Assembly: GCA_963782445.1 (NCBI GenBank) | Contig: CAWAJM010000001.1 | Coordinates: forward strand, 1,984,001 to 2,048,000 | DNA from: ZC4RG20 sp963782445 | GTDB taxonomy: Bacteria; Pseudomonadota; Gammaproteobacteria; Steroidobacterales; Rariloculaceae | DNA length: 64,000 nt | Direction: 5' to 3' | Shown: positions 8,074 to 16,328 of the stretch, one piece after another | Layout: each line of letters starts with the position of its first letter | Numbering within the stretch: position 1 is the first letter of the stretch | Made by a program: the position numbers and the translations under genes | The notes under the pieces: generated by a model | What the model was told of the DNA's origin: nothing | Databases searched by the model: none | What the model saw: only the letters and a program-made list of their open reading frames with translations

Positions 8074-9764
8074 AAGCGCCGAACCGGCTCGACCCGCATC
8101 CGAACGCCGGTCGGGCGGCGGCTTCCTCGGATCTTGTCGACGTGCCGCGGCTCATTACCGCCTATTACTCGGAGCGGCCGGACCCCTCGGTGCCGGCACA
8201 ACGCGTGGCGTTCGGGACATCGGGCCATCGCGGCAATGCGCTGACGAGAACGTTCAACGAGGCACATATCCTGGCGATCACCGAGGCCGTATGTCGATAC
8301 CGGCGAGTCCAGGGGATCGACGGGCCGCTGTTTCTCGGCATCGACACCCATGCGGTTTCCGTGCCGGCGTCCGAGAGCGCCCTAGAGGTGCTTGCGGCCC
8401 ATGGTGTGACCGTCCTGCTCGCCGAGCGCGACCAGTACACGCCGACACCGGTCATTTCGCACGCCATACTGACTTACAACCGCGGCCGCAAGACCGGGCT
8501 CGCCGACGGCATAGTCGTAACGCCTTCGCATAATCCGCCCGAGAGCGGCGGCTTCAAGTACAACCCGCCGAACGGCGGTCCCGCCGACACCGGGGTGACG
8601 GGCTGGATCGAGAAACAGGCCAACGAGTTGCTTGCGGGCTTGCGGGGCGTGAAGCGAATCACCTCGGCGGCGGCCCTGCGCGCCGCTACGACCCGCCGCC
8701 ATGATTACGTAGCCGCCTACGTCGGCGATCTCGCCGCGGTCGTCGATATGGAAATGATCCGGGCCTCCGGCCTGCGTGTGGGCGTCGATCCGCTCGGCGG
8801 AGCAGGCGTGCACTACTGGGGCCGAATTGCCGAGCGGTACGGTATCGACCTCGCGGTCGTCGACGACGTCGTCGATCCGACGTTTCGGTTCATGACATTG
8901 GATCGCGACGGCCGGATTCGCATGGATCCGTCGTCGCCGTACGCAATGAAGCGCTTGATCCGTCTCGCCGATCGGTTCGACATCGCCTTCGCCTGCGACA
9001 CGGACCACGACCGCCACGGTATCGTCTCCCGTCGCGCGGGTTTGCTTCCGCCGAATCATTATCTGACCGCCTGCGTCTCCTACCTTTTCGGCCACCGCCC
9101 CGAGTGGAGCGCGGCAGCGGGGGCCGGCAAGACCCTTGTCAGCACACGCCTCATCGATGCCGTTGCCGCCAAACGCGGTCGGAACCTCATAGAGCAGCCG
9201 GTCGGTTTCAAGTGGTTCGTCGCGGGGCTTCTCGACGGCAGCTTGGGTTTTGCGGGCGAAGAAAGCGCGGGCGCGTCCATGCTGCGCCGCGACGGGCGTG
9301 TCTGGACGACCGACAAGGACGGCATCGCGGCGGGGTTGCTCGCGGCCGAGATGACGGCACGCCTCTTCCGGGACCCGGCTGCCCTGTACGCCGAGCTCGC
9401 GGCCGAGTTCGGAAACCCCGTCTACGAAAGGGTCGAGGCGCCGGCGGATGCCGAGCAGAAACGGCTGCTGGCGAGGCTCTCGGCCGCGGATATTGAGGCG
9501 CGGGAGCTCGCGGGCGAAGCGATCGGCAGCGTCTTGACGCGCGCGCCCGCCAACGGCGCGCCCATCGGCGGCATCAAGATCAGCGCGAAGAGCGGCTGGT
9601 TCGCGGCACGGCCTTCGGGAACCGAGAACCTCTACAGGATCTACGCCGAGAGTTTTTTGGGGCAGGCCCACTTGGAGCGCGTGCTCGAGGAGGCCGAGGA
9701 CATCGTCGCGCGCGCGCTCGCAAGGCGGCGACCGGCCGGTTCGGCAAGCCTGGGCTCGGCGTGA
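8070..9764 (+). CDS. pgm: Phosphoglucomutase (alpha-D-glucose phosphate-specific)
   Basis: Interconverts glucose-1-phosphate and glucose-6-phosphate, linking glucan breakdown to central metabolism. 564 residues, close to the family length of about 550. All four signatures are present: the phosphoserine loop VVTPSHNPPESGGFKYN (Ser about 153), the metal loop DTDHDRHGI, the sugar-binding GFAGEESAGAS, and the phosphate-binding RPSGTENLYRIYAES. The N-terminus includes RVAFGTSGHRGNA. It overlaps the upstream HAD gene by 4 nt and ends 19 nt before the phosphorylase gene; the three genes look like one operon. Cytoplasmic. Confidence 0.95.
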   Translation: MKAPNRLDPHPNAGRAAASSDLVDVPRLITAYYSERPDPSVPAQRVAFGTSGHRGNALTRTFNEAHILAITEAVCRYRRVQGIDGPLFLGIDTHAVSVPASESALEVLAAHGVTVLLAERDQYTPTPVISHAILTYNRGRKTGLADGIVVTPSHNPPESGGFKYNPPNGGPADTGVTGWIEKQANELLAGLRGVKRITSAAALRAATTRRHDYVAAYVGDLAAVVDMEMIRASGLRVGVDPLGGAGVHYWGRIAERYGIDLAVVDDVVDPTFRFMTLDRDGRIRMDPSSPYAMKRLIRLADRFDIAFACDTDHDRHGIVSRRAGLLPPNHYLTACVSYLFGHRPEWSAAAGAGKTLVSTRLIDAVAAKRGRNLIEQPVGFKWFVAGLLDGSLGFAGEESAGASMLRRDGRVWTTDKDGIAAGLLAAEMTARLFRDPAALYAELAAEFGNPVYERVEAPADAEQKRLLARLSAADIEARELAGEAIGSVLTRAPANGAPIGGIKISAKSGWFAARPSGTENLYRIYAESFLGQAHLERVLEEAEDIVARALARRRPAGSASLGSA

Positions 9765-9783
9765 GCCCGTTCGAGGAGCGGTC

Positions 9784-12369
9784 ATGAGCGAAGCGAAAGC
9801 CGTCGTTTCAGATCCAAACATCGCTAGCCCGAAGGCGCAACGCCGCGGCGGACCGCCAGCGGACGCGGCGGTACCGGCCGTGGACGGGCCGGACGCACTC
9901 TACGCGCTCGCGCTCGATCTGCGCTGGTCCTGGAACCATGCCGCCGATGAGATTTGGCGCCGGCTCGACCCCGAGTTGTGGGCACTGACGCACAATGCCT
10001 GGTGCGTGCTGCAGAGCGTCGGCCGCCGTCGTGTCGAGCGCGAATGGTCGGACCCGACATTTCGTCGCGTCGTGAGCAACGTGCTCCGCGAGCGCGAGGC
10101 GGCCCTTGCGACGCCCGCGTGGTTCCAGAAGACCTACCCGGACGACGCCTTGCGCGGCGTGGCCTATTTCAGCATGGAGTTCATGCTCAGCGAGGCGCTA
10201 CCGATCTACTCCGGTGGTCTCGGCAACGTCGCCGGCGACCAGCTCAAGGCGGCCAGCGACCTGCACGTGCCAGTTACGGGCGTCGGCCTGCTTTACCAGC
10301 AGGGCTACTTCCGGCAGCTCATCGGCCAGGCAGGCGATCAGCAGGCGCTGTACCCGTACAACGATCCCGGGCAGCTGCCGATCGAGCCGGTCCGCGACGC
10401 GGACGGCGAGTGGCTCCGGCTGCGTATCGACCTGCGGGATTACCCCATGTGGCTTCGCGCCTGGCGGGTTCGGGTCGGCACGGCGAAGCTCTACCTGCTC
10501 GACAGCAACGACGCGGCGAACTATCCGCCCTATCGAGCCATCACGGCTCAGCTATACGTCGGCGACCCGAAGCAGCGGCTCCTGCAGGAGCTGATCCTCG
10601 GAATCGCCGGCTGGCGCCTGCTCGAGGCGCTCGGGGAAGCGCCCGAGGTCTGCCATCTGAACGAGGGACATGCCGCGCTGGCCGTTCTCGAGCGGGCGCG
10701 GGCTTTCATGCAGGCGACGGGCGAATCGTTCGAGGTCGCCATGACCGTGACCCGCGCAGGCAACGTATTCACGACGCACACCGCCGTCGCCGCGGGCTTC
10801 GACCGCTTCGCGCCGGAGCTCGTCCGCTCGCTGCTCGGCAGCTACGCCGAGAGGGAGCTGGGTATCGGCGTCAGCGACCTGCTCGCGCTCGGCCGCCGAA
10901 AGGTCGGCGACGAGGCGGAGCCCTTCAACATGGCCTACCTCGCGATACGCGGGAGCGGCGCCGTCAACGGCGTGAGCGCGCTGCACGGCGAAGTCAGCCG
11001 CAGGCTGTTCGCGCCGCTGTTCGACCGCTGGCCCATAGAGGACGTCCCCGTCGGCCACGTCACGAACGGAGTGCACATGCCGAGCTGGGATTCGGCCGGA
11101 GCGGACGAGCTGTGGACGCAGGCGTCGGGCAAGGATCGGTGGCGGAACGCGACCGAGACGCTCGAGCATGAGATTCGCGCGCTGCCGGATGCGACGCTCT
11201 GGGCCTTTCGCGGCGCCGCGCGTGCGGAGCTCGTGGATTTCATCCGAGCCCGCCGCAAGCGCGAAGTGGCCGCCGCGGGCGCCTCGCACGACGAGCTCGA
11301 GGCCGCGCCGAAGCTCCTCGATCGGCATTGCCTCACGGTCGGCTTTGCGCGGCGCTTTGCGACGTACAAGCGGCCGAACCTGCTGCTGCACGACCGGGCC
11401 CGCTTGCGGCGCCTGCTCGGCGATCCGTCCCGGCCCGTGCAGCTGATCCTCGCCGGCAAGGCGCATCCGGCCGACGGCCCCGGCCAGGCCTTGATCCGCG
11501 AGTGGTACGAGTTCATTCGCGAACTCGGAGTCGGCGGCGGCGTCGTGTTTCTCAGCGACTACGACGTCCTTCTGGCCGAGCGCATGGTGCAGGGCGTCGA
11601 CGTTTGGCTCAATACGCCGCGCCGGCCATGGGAGGCGAGCGGAACGAGCGGCATGAAGGCCCTCGTCAACGGCGGCCTCAACTGCTCCACGCGCGACGGC
11701 TGGTGGGCCGAGGGCTATGCGCCGGAGTGCGGCTGGGCCGTCGGCGACGGGCGCGAGCCCGGGGATGAGGTCGCCGACGATGCCGCGGACGCCGAAGCGC
11801 TCTACACCTTGCTCGAGCGCCAGATCGTGCCCGAATTCTACGCGCGCGATGCGGACGGTATGCCCTCCGCCTGGATCGCGCGCATGCGCGAGAGCATGGC
11901 GCGACTCACGCCACGGTTTTCCACGAATCGTTCGGTGCGCGAGTACATCGAGCGGTACTACTTGCCGGCCGCGGCCGCGTACCGCGCCCGCAGCGCGGAC
12001 GACGCGGCGCTCGGCAGGCGCATCGCGGCATGGAAGCTAGCGGTCGAGCGGAACTGGCCGGGCCTGCGCTTCGGGACCATTGCCGTGGAGACGGCCGGCG
12101 GGCTGCATACGTTCGAGGCAGAGGTCTATTCAGGCGAGCTCGAGCCGTCGGACCTCAGGGTCGAGCTCTACGCGAATCCGGAGCGCGAGGCCGATAGGGC
12201 CGCCCTGGAGATGGCCTTCATGCGGCCCGCGGCAACGGCGGGCGCGAGCGTGTTCCGAGGCAGCGTCCCAGCGAGTCGCCCCGCGACCGACTACACGGTG
12301 CGCGTCGTGCCGCAATACGACGGCGCCCGCGTGCCGCTCGAGGCGGCACATATTCTCTGGCAGCGGTAG
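9784..12369 (+). CDS. glgP: Alpha-glucan (glycogen/maltodextrin) phosphorylase
   Basis: PLP enzyme releasing glucose-1-phosphate from alpha-1,4-glucan. 861 residues of the short bacterial type, with an N-terminal DUF3417-like region (LRWSWNHAADEIWRRLDPEL). Landmarks are FSMEFMLSEALPIYSGGLGN near residue 130, VCHLNEGHAALAVLERAR near 285, GHVTNGVHMPSW near 425, and the PLP lysine in EASGTSGMKALVNGGLN at about residue 625. The ATG at 9784 is preceded by GAGGAG. It lies directly after pgm, which consumes its product. A Pro/Ala-rich N-terminal extension of about 25 residues is not conserved. Confidence 0.93.
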   Translation: MSEAKAVVSDPNIASPKAQRRGGPPADAAVPAVDGPDALYALALDLRWSWNHAADEIWRRLDPELWALTHNAWCVLQSVGRRRVEREWSDPTFRRVVSNVLREREAALATPAWFQKTYPDDALRGVAYFSMEFMLSEALPIYSGGLGNVAGDQLKAASDLHVPVTGVGLLYQQGYFRQLIGQAGDQQALYPYNDPGQLPIEPVRDADGEWLRLRIDLRDYPMWLRAWRVRVGTAKLYLLDSNDAANYPPYRAITAQLYVGDPKQRLLQELILGIAGWRLLEALGEAPEVCHLNEGHAALAVLERARAFMQATGESFEVAMTVTRAGNVFTTHTAVAAGFDRFAPELVRSLLGSYAERELGIGVSDLLALGRRKVGDEAEPFNMAYLAIRGSGAVNGVSALHGEVSRRLFAPLFDRWPIEDVPVGHVTNGVHMPSWDSAGADELWTQASGKDRWRNATETLEHEIRALPDATLWAFRGAARAELVDFIRARRKREVAAAGASHDELEAAPKLLDRHCLTVGFARRFATYKRPNLLLHDRARLRRLLGDPSRPVQLILAGKAHPADGPGQALIREWYEFIRELGVGGGVVFLSDYDVLLAERMVQGVDVWLNTPRRPWEASGTSGMKALVNGGLNCSTRDGWWAEGYAPECGWAVGDGREPGDEVADDAADAEALYTLLERQIVPEFYARDADGMPSAWIARMRESMARLTPRFSTNRSVREYIERYYLPAAAAYRARSADDAALGRRIAAWKLAVERNWPGLRFGTIAVETAGGLHTFEAEVYSGELEPSDLRVELYANPEREADRAALEMAFMRPAATAGASVFRGSVPASRPATDYTVRVVPQYDGARVPLEAAHILWQR

Positions 12370-12424
12370 CGGCCGGCCTCACCAACACCGCCCCGACGTT
12401 CGTTCGGCTCAGGAGGAAGGACTC

Positions 12425-14908
12425 ATGGCTATCGAAGCATTGCACACCGACCGCGATCCGAGGCCCCTCTCGCCGGAGGTTCTGGCGCGGATGAACGCAT
12501 ACTGGCGGGCCGCGAATTATCTCTCGGTAGGCCAGATCTATCTCGTCGAGAACCCGCTGCTCGAGAAGCCGCTCGCGCTCGAGCACATCAAGCAGCGGCT
12601 GCTCGGCCATTGGGGCACGACGCCCGGGCTGAACTTTGTCTACGTGCATTTGAACCGCATGATCAGCGCGCGCGACCTCGACATGATCTTCGTAACGGGT
12701 CCCGGGCACGGCGGCCCGGGCGTCGTCGCCAATACGTATCTCGAAGGCACCTACAGCGAGCTGTATCCGGCCGTCGGCCGTGACGCGGCGGGTCTCCGCC
12801 GTCTCTTCAAGCAGTTCTCGTTTCCGGGCGGCATCCCGAGTCACGCGGCGGCCCAGACGCCCGGCTCCATCAACGAGGGCGGAGAGCTCGGCTACTCGCT
12901 CGCGCACGCCTATGGCGCGGCTTTCGACAATCCCGAGTTGATCGTGGCCTGCGTGATCGGCGACGGCGAAGCCGAGACCGGACCCCTGGCCACGAGCTGG
13001 CAGTCGAACAAATTTCTGAACCCGGAGCGCGACGGGGCCGTGTTGCCGATCCTGCACTTGAACGGTTACAAGATCGCCGGGCCGACCGTGTTCGGTCGCA
13101 TCGAGCACGAGGAGCTCGAGCAGTACCTGCGCGGCTGCGGGTACGTGCCGTACTTCGTCGCGGGGGACGAGCCTGAGACCATGCACCAGCTCATGGCCGG
13201 CACCCTCGACCGAGTCGTAGACGAGATCCGGGATCTGCAGGTCGAGGCGCGCGAGCATGGATTCCGCCGGCGCCCGCGTTGGCCGATGATAGTGCTCGAG
13301 ACCCCGAAGGGGTGGACCGGTCCGAAGGTCGTCGACGGCGTGCGCGTGGAAGGCACCTTTCGCGCTCACCAGGTGCCCCTGGCGGAGTTCGAGGCCAAAC
13401 CTGAGCATCTTCGGATTCTCGAAGAGTGGCTCCGGAGTTACGCACCCGAGGAGCTGTTCGACTCGGCCGGCCGGCTCGCACCGGACGTCGCGTCGTTGGC
13501 CCCGCGCGGGCCGCGCCGGATGGGCGCGAACCCGCATGCGAACGGCGGCCTCCTGCTGCGCTCACTGAAGCTGCCGGAATTTCGCGATTACGCCGTCGAC
13601 GTCCCCCAGCCCGGCGCCGTGACGGGCGAGGGTACTCGGGTGCAGGGCCGATACCTGCGTGACGTGCTCGAGCTCAATGCGGACCAACGCAACTTCCGCG
13701 TGTTCAGTCCGGACGAGACGGCCTCGAATCGCTGGACCGCCCTGTTCGAGGTCACGGACCGTTGCTCGACCGCGGCAATTCTTCCGAGCGACGAGCACGT
13801 TGCGCCCGACGGGCGGGTCATGGAGATGCTCAGCGAGCACCAGTGCGAGGGCTGGCTCGAGGGCTACCTGTTGACCGGCCGGCACGGACTCTTCTCCAGC
13901 TACGAGGCGTTCATTCACATCGTCGATTCGATGTTCAACCAGCATGCCAAGTGGCTCGAGGTCACGCGAACCATCCCGTGGCGCAGACCCATCGCCTCGT
14001 TGAACTACATGCTTTCGTCTCACGTGTGGAGGCAAGACCATAACGGCTTCAGCCATCAGGGGCCGGGCTTCATCGACCACGTCGTCAACAAACAGGCCGA
14101 CATCATCCGGGTCTACCTGCCGCCCGACGCGAACACGCTACTCGCGGTCACGGACAGGTGCCTGCGCAGCCGCAGCGAGGTCAATGTCGTCGTCGCCGGC
14201 AAACAGCCCGAGCCGCAGTGGCTCGACATCGATGCCGCCGTCAGGCACTGCTCGGCGGGTATCGGTATTTGGGAATGGGCGAGTAGCGATGCAAGGGGCG
14301 ATCCAGACGTGGTCATGGCGTGCGCCGGCGACGTGCCGACGCTGGAGACTCTCGCCGCGGTGGACTTGCTGCGCCGTCACGTGCCGGAGCTCAAGATTCG
14401 CGTCATCAACGTCGTCGACCTCATGACGCTGCAGCCGGCAGCGGAGCACCCGCACGGCCTCACCGACCGTGACTACGAGGTCCTATTCACGCCGGACAAG
14501 CCCGTCATCTTTGCCTACCACGGCTACCCGTGGCTGATTCATCGTCTGACTTATCGGCGGCCGAACCAGGCGCGGCTGCATGTGCGCGGCTACAAAGAGC
14601 GCGGCACGACGACGACGCCGTTCGACATGGTCGTCCTCAACGAAGTGGACCGGTTCCATCTCGTCGGCGACGTCATCGACCGCGTGCCGCAGCTCGGCTC
14701 GCGAGCCGCCTACGCGAAGCAATACCTGCGCGACAAGCTGCTCGAGCATCGCGCTTACGTCGACCGCCACGGCGCGGACATGCCCGAGATACGCGACTGG
14801 AAGTGGGGTCGCGATATCGGCGCGGATGCGGCGGCCGAGCGCCGGCGGCGCCGCGAACCGGGCGCTTCCGACACGGAAGCTCGAGACGGCGGCCGCGAAG
14901 AGGTCTGA
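12425..14908 (+). CDS. xfp: Phosphoketolase (xylulose-5-P / fructose-6-P)
   Basis: Thiamine-diphosphate enzyme cleaving xylulose-5-P or fructose-6-P to acetyl-phosphate plus glyceraldehyde-3-P or erythrose-4-P. 827 residues, the normal family length. Seen are TGPGHGGPGVVANTYLEGTY (phosphoketolase signature), the ThDP motif IGDGEAETGPLATSWQSNKF near residue 180, HLNGYKIAGPTVF, and SHQGPGFIDHV in the second half. An open frame continues upstream, but AGGAGGAAGG before the ATG at 12425 and conservation fix this start. Directly after glgP (55-nt gap), so glucan-derived hexose phosphate could feed it. No acetate kinase or phosphotransacetylase is nearby. Confidence 0.95.
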   Translation: MAIEALHTDRDPRPLSPEVLARMNAYWRAANYLSVGQIYLVENPLLEKPLALEHIKQRLLGHWGTTPGLNFVYVHLNRMISARDLDMIFVTGPGHGGPGVVANTYLEGTYSELYPAVGRDAAGLRRLFKQFSFPGGIPSHAAAQTPGSINEGGELGYSLAHAYGAAFDNPELIVACVIGDGEAETGPLATSWQSNKFLNPERDGAVLPILHLNGYKIAGPTVFGRIEHEELEQYLRGCGYVPYFVAGDEPETMHQLMAGTLDRVVDEIRDLQVEAREHGFRRRPRWPMIVLETPKGWTGPKVVDGVRVEGTFRAHQVPLAEFEAKPEHLRILEEWLRSYAPEELFDSAGRLAPDVASLAPRGPRRMGANPHANGGLLLRSLKLPEFRDYAVDVPQPGAVTGEGTRVQGRYLRDVLELNADQRNFRVFSPDETASNRWTALFEVTDRCSTAAILPSDEHVAPDGRVMEMLSEHQCEGWLEGYLLTGRHGLFSSYEAFIHIVDSMFNQHAKWLEVTRTIPWRRPIASLNYMLSSHVWRQDHNGFSHQGPGFIDHVVNKQADIIRVYLPPDANTLLAVTDRCLRSRSEVNVVVAGKQPEPQWLDIDAAVRHCSAGIGIWEWASSDARGDPDVVMACAGDVPTLETLAAVDLLRRHVPELKIRVINVVDLMTLQPAAEHPHGLTDRDYEVLFTPDKPVIFAYHGYPWLIHRLTYRRPNQARLHVRGYKERGTTTTPFDMVVLNEVDRFHLVGDVIDRVPQLGSRAAYAKQYLRDKLLEHRAYVDRHGADMPEIRDWKWGRDIGADAAAERRRRREPGASDTEARDGGREEV

Positions 14909-15088
14909 AGGGGACGCGGAGAGACGAGGGATCTGATATGGATGCCGGACCGGTGGAGCCATATTCTTGGTCCTGCGTGCCATCCGGATCGCGGAGACCC
15001 GTTGTCGGAGGCGGCCCGCCGGGCACGCGCTGGTTCGTTCGACGGATACAATGCGATGGCACGGCGGTAGCTATTGAGGAAGGCTCAC

Positions 15089-15355
15089 ATGAACGAAGTC
15101 TGCGCTCATATCGAAGCCATTTCGACCGTGAAGAAACCGCGCCGACGCGAGTGCGAGGAGTGCGTGAAGGCGGGTGATCGATGGGTTCACCTGCGGACCT
15201 GTCAGACTTGCGGCCGCACCTTGTGCTGCGATGACTCGCCGAATCAGCATGCGACGAAACACCATAGGGCTACAGAGCATCCCGTGATCGCCTCGGCCGA
15301 GCCGGGCGAGCGGTGGCTCTATTGCTATCCGGACGACGCCTTCGCAGAGTATTGA
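15089..15355 (+). CDS. UBP-type zinc-finger protein
   Basis: 88 residues rich in Cys and His: CAH near the start, RRRECEECVKAGDRWVHLRT, CQTCGRTLCCD, then HATKHHRATEHP and WLYCYPDD. This is the ZnF-UBP fold that in eukaryotes binds free ubiquitin C-termini. Stand-alone bacterial versions are common and uncharacterised; several zinc ions are expected. GAGGAAGG lies 6-7 nt before the ATG at 15089. The start and size are typical. It is followed immediately by a pirin-like fragment. Confidence 0.88.
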   Translation: MNEVCAHIEAISTVKKPRRRECEECVKAGDRWVHLRTCQTCGRTLCCDDSPNQHATKHHRATEHPVIASAEPGERWLYCYPDDAFAEY

Positions 15356-15626
15356 TGATTCTGAGTGGCATCGGGATGGAGTTCTGCACAGCGCCGTCAC
15401 CATTCAGCAGGACATACGTTTCCACGTGGCGGACGTTGATGCGGGCGAGAGCCTCGCTTACGAAATTTCCGAGGACCGCTACGTTTGGCTTCAAGTCGTC
15501 CCCGGTGTCATCGAGCTAGACGGCGGCGAACTGCGCGAGGGCGACGGGGTCGGACTCGTGGAGGAGCCGGGCGTGGCAATCGAAGCAACGACGGATGCCG
15601 AGCTCATCCTGTTCGATCTGGCCTGA
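15351..15626 (+). pseudogene. C-terminal fragment of a pirin-like (YhaK/quercetinase-type) cupin protein
   Basis: Reading in the frame that ends at the TGA at 15624-15626, the translation gives SEWHRDGVLHSAVTIQQDIR, then VDAGESLAYEISEDRYVWLQ, VVPGVIELDGGELREGDGVG and finally TDAELILFDLA. This matches the C-terminal cupin half of bacterial pirin-like proteins, where DGSVTIHQD and AEVLLFDL are typical. The N-terminal metal-binding cupin and any proper start are absent, and the frame runs back into the zinc-finger gene. It is most likely a truncated remnant; a 66-residue product from the GTG at 15426 is possible but has no clear ribosome binding site. Confidence 0.7.
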
Positions 15627-15952
15627 TCCGCGCACATGCCGGCGGTGCCTGATTAGCGGGGGCTAATGAGGTTCCCGCTGGGCGGTGGCACGAGGGCGGC
15701 GCTGGTAAGGGGCGCCGGCGGTAGACGACGATCTCGGCGAGGCTACCCTTTGCTGCTGAAGGCGCGGTCCCGTACGGACGCGGGTTACACTGCGATTTCA
15801 GTGCCCGCTTTTCGCGATTTTTCTTGTTGACGGCAATGAGACCCCAGTTGACAGCCGCCAGCCGAATTTGACGGCGATCGCGTGTTCGTTCAATCAGTTA
15901 CGGTTGTTGCGCCGACTAAAGATGACAGACGTTGTCGCGGCTTAATGTGAAT
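15627..15952. other. Gene-free stretch with possible IS-end relic
   Basis: No gene is seen. Around 15826-15875 three short TTGAC-type words occur in one orientation (GTTGACGGC, GTTGACAGCC, TTTGACGGC). They resemble the multiple terminal repeats of some IS21-type elements, but this is recollection only. No transposase fragment can be read around it. Confidence 0.25.
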
Positions 15953-16028
15953 TGGCTCCCCGGGCCGGACTCGAACCAGCGACCAATCGGTTAACAGCCG
16001 ATCGCTCTACCAACTGAGCTACCGGGGA
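15953..16028 (-). tRNA. tRNA-Asn (GTT)
   Basis: 76-nt cloverleaf on the minus strand with CCA encoded. The acceptor stem TCCCCGG pairs with CCGGGGA, the D-loop region is GTAGCTCAGTTGGTAGAGC, the anticodon loop is CTGTTAA (anticodon GTT), and the T-loop is GGTTCGAGTCC. All stems close. Confidence 0.97.
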
Positions 16029-16328
16029 ACCACGCCCTCGGGCAGCACGCATTCTCCAAGATGGGTTCCGGCAAGTCAAGGCGGGATCTGCGGAAATTCT
16101 TGCGTTCTCAGTAGGTTATGCACCGCAGTTTTCGGCCTTTCCAAGCACGAAACGCCGCCGCCGTCAACTCGCGGGCGCGCCGAGTGCCGGGCGGGGGCAC
16201 GCGGGGGAGGGGGAGCATTCCGAACCCACGGCGGTCCAAATCGACACCGCGCGTGTGCGAGCATAGGCCGGCCTTTCGCCGGCCGTACCTGTCCCTTATC
16301 GTATGGATCCTTCAGGAGCCCCCTACCC
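16029..16328. promoter_or_regulatory. uvrB upstream region with a short hairpin
   Basis: 300 nt without a gene. A GGCCGGC-ctttc-GCCGGCC hairpin lies at 16266-16284, about 45 nt before uvrB, without a U-tract. I see no CTGT-N8-ACAG LexA-type operator, which would be expected if uvrB were SOS-controlled as in E. coli. Confidence 0.4.

Noticed and set aside
16200..16328. LexA operator before uvrB
   Set aside because: CTGT occurs at about 16288 (cctgtccc) but no ACAG partner lies at the right spacing.
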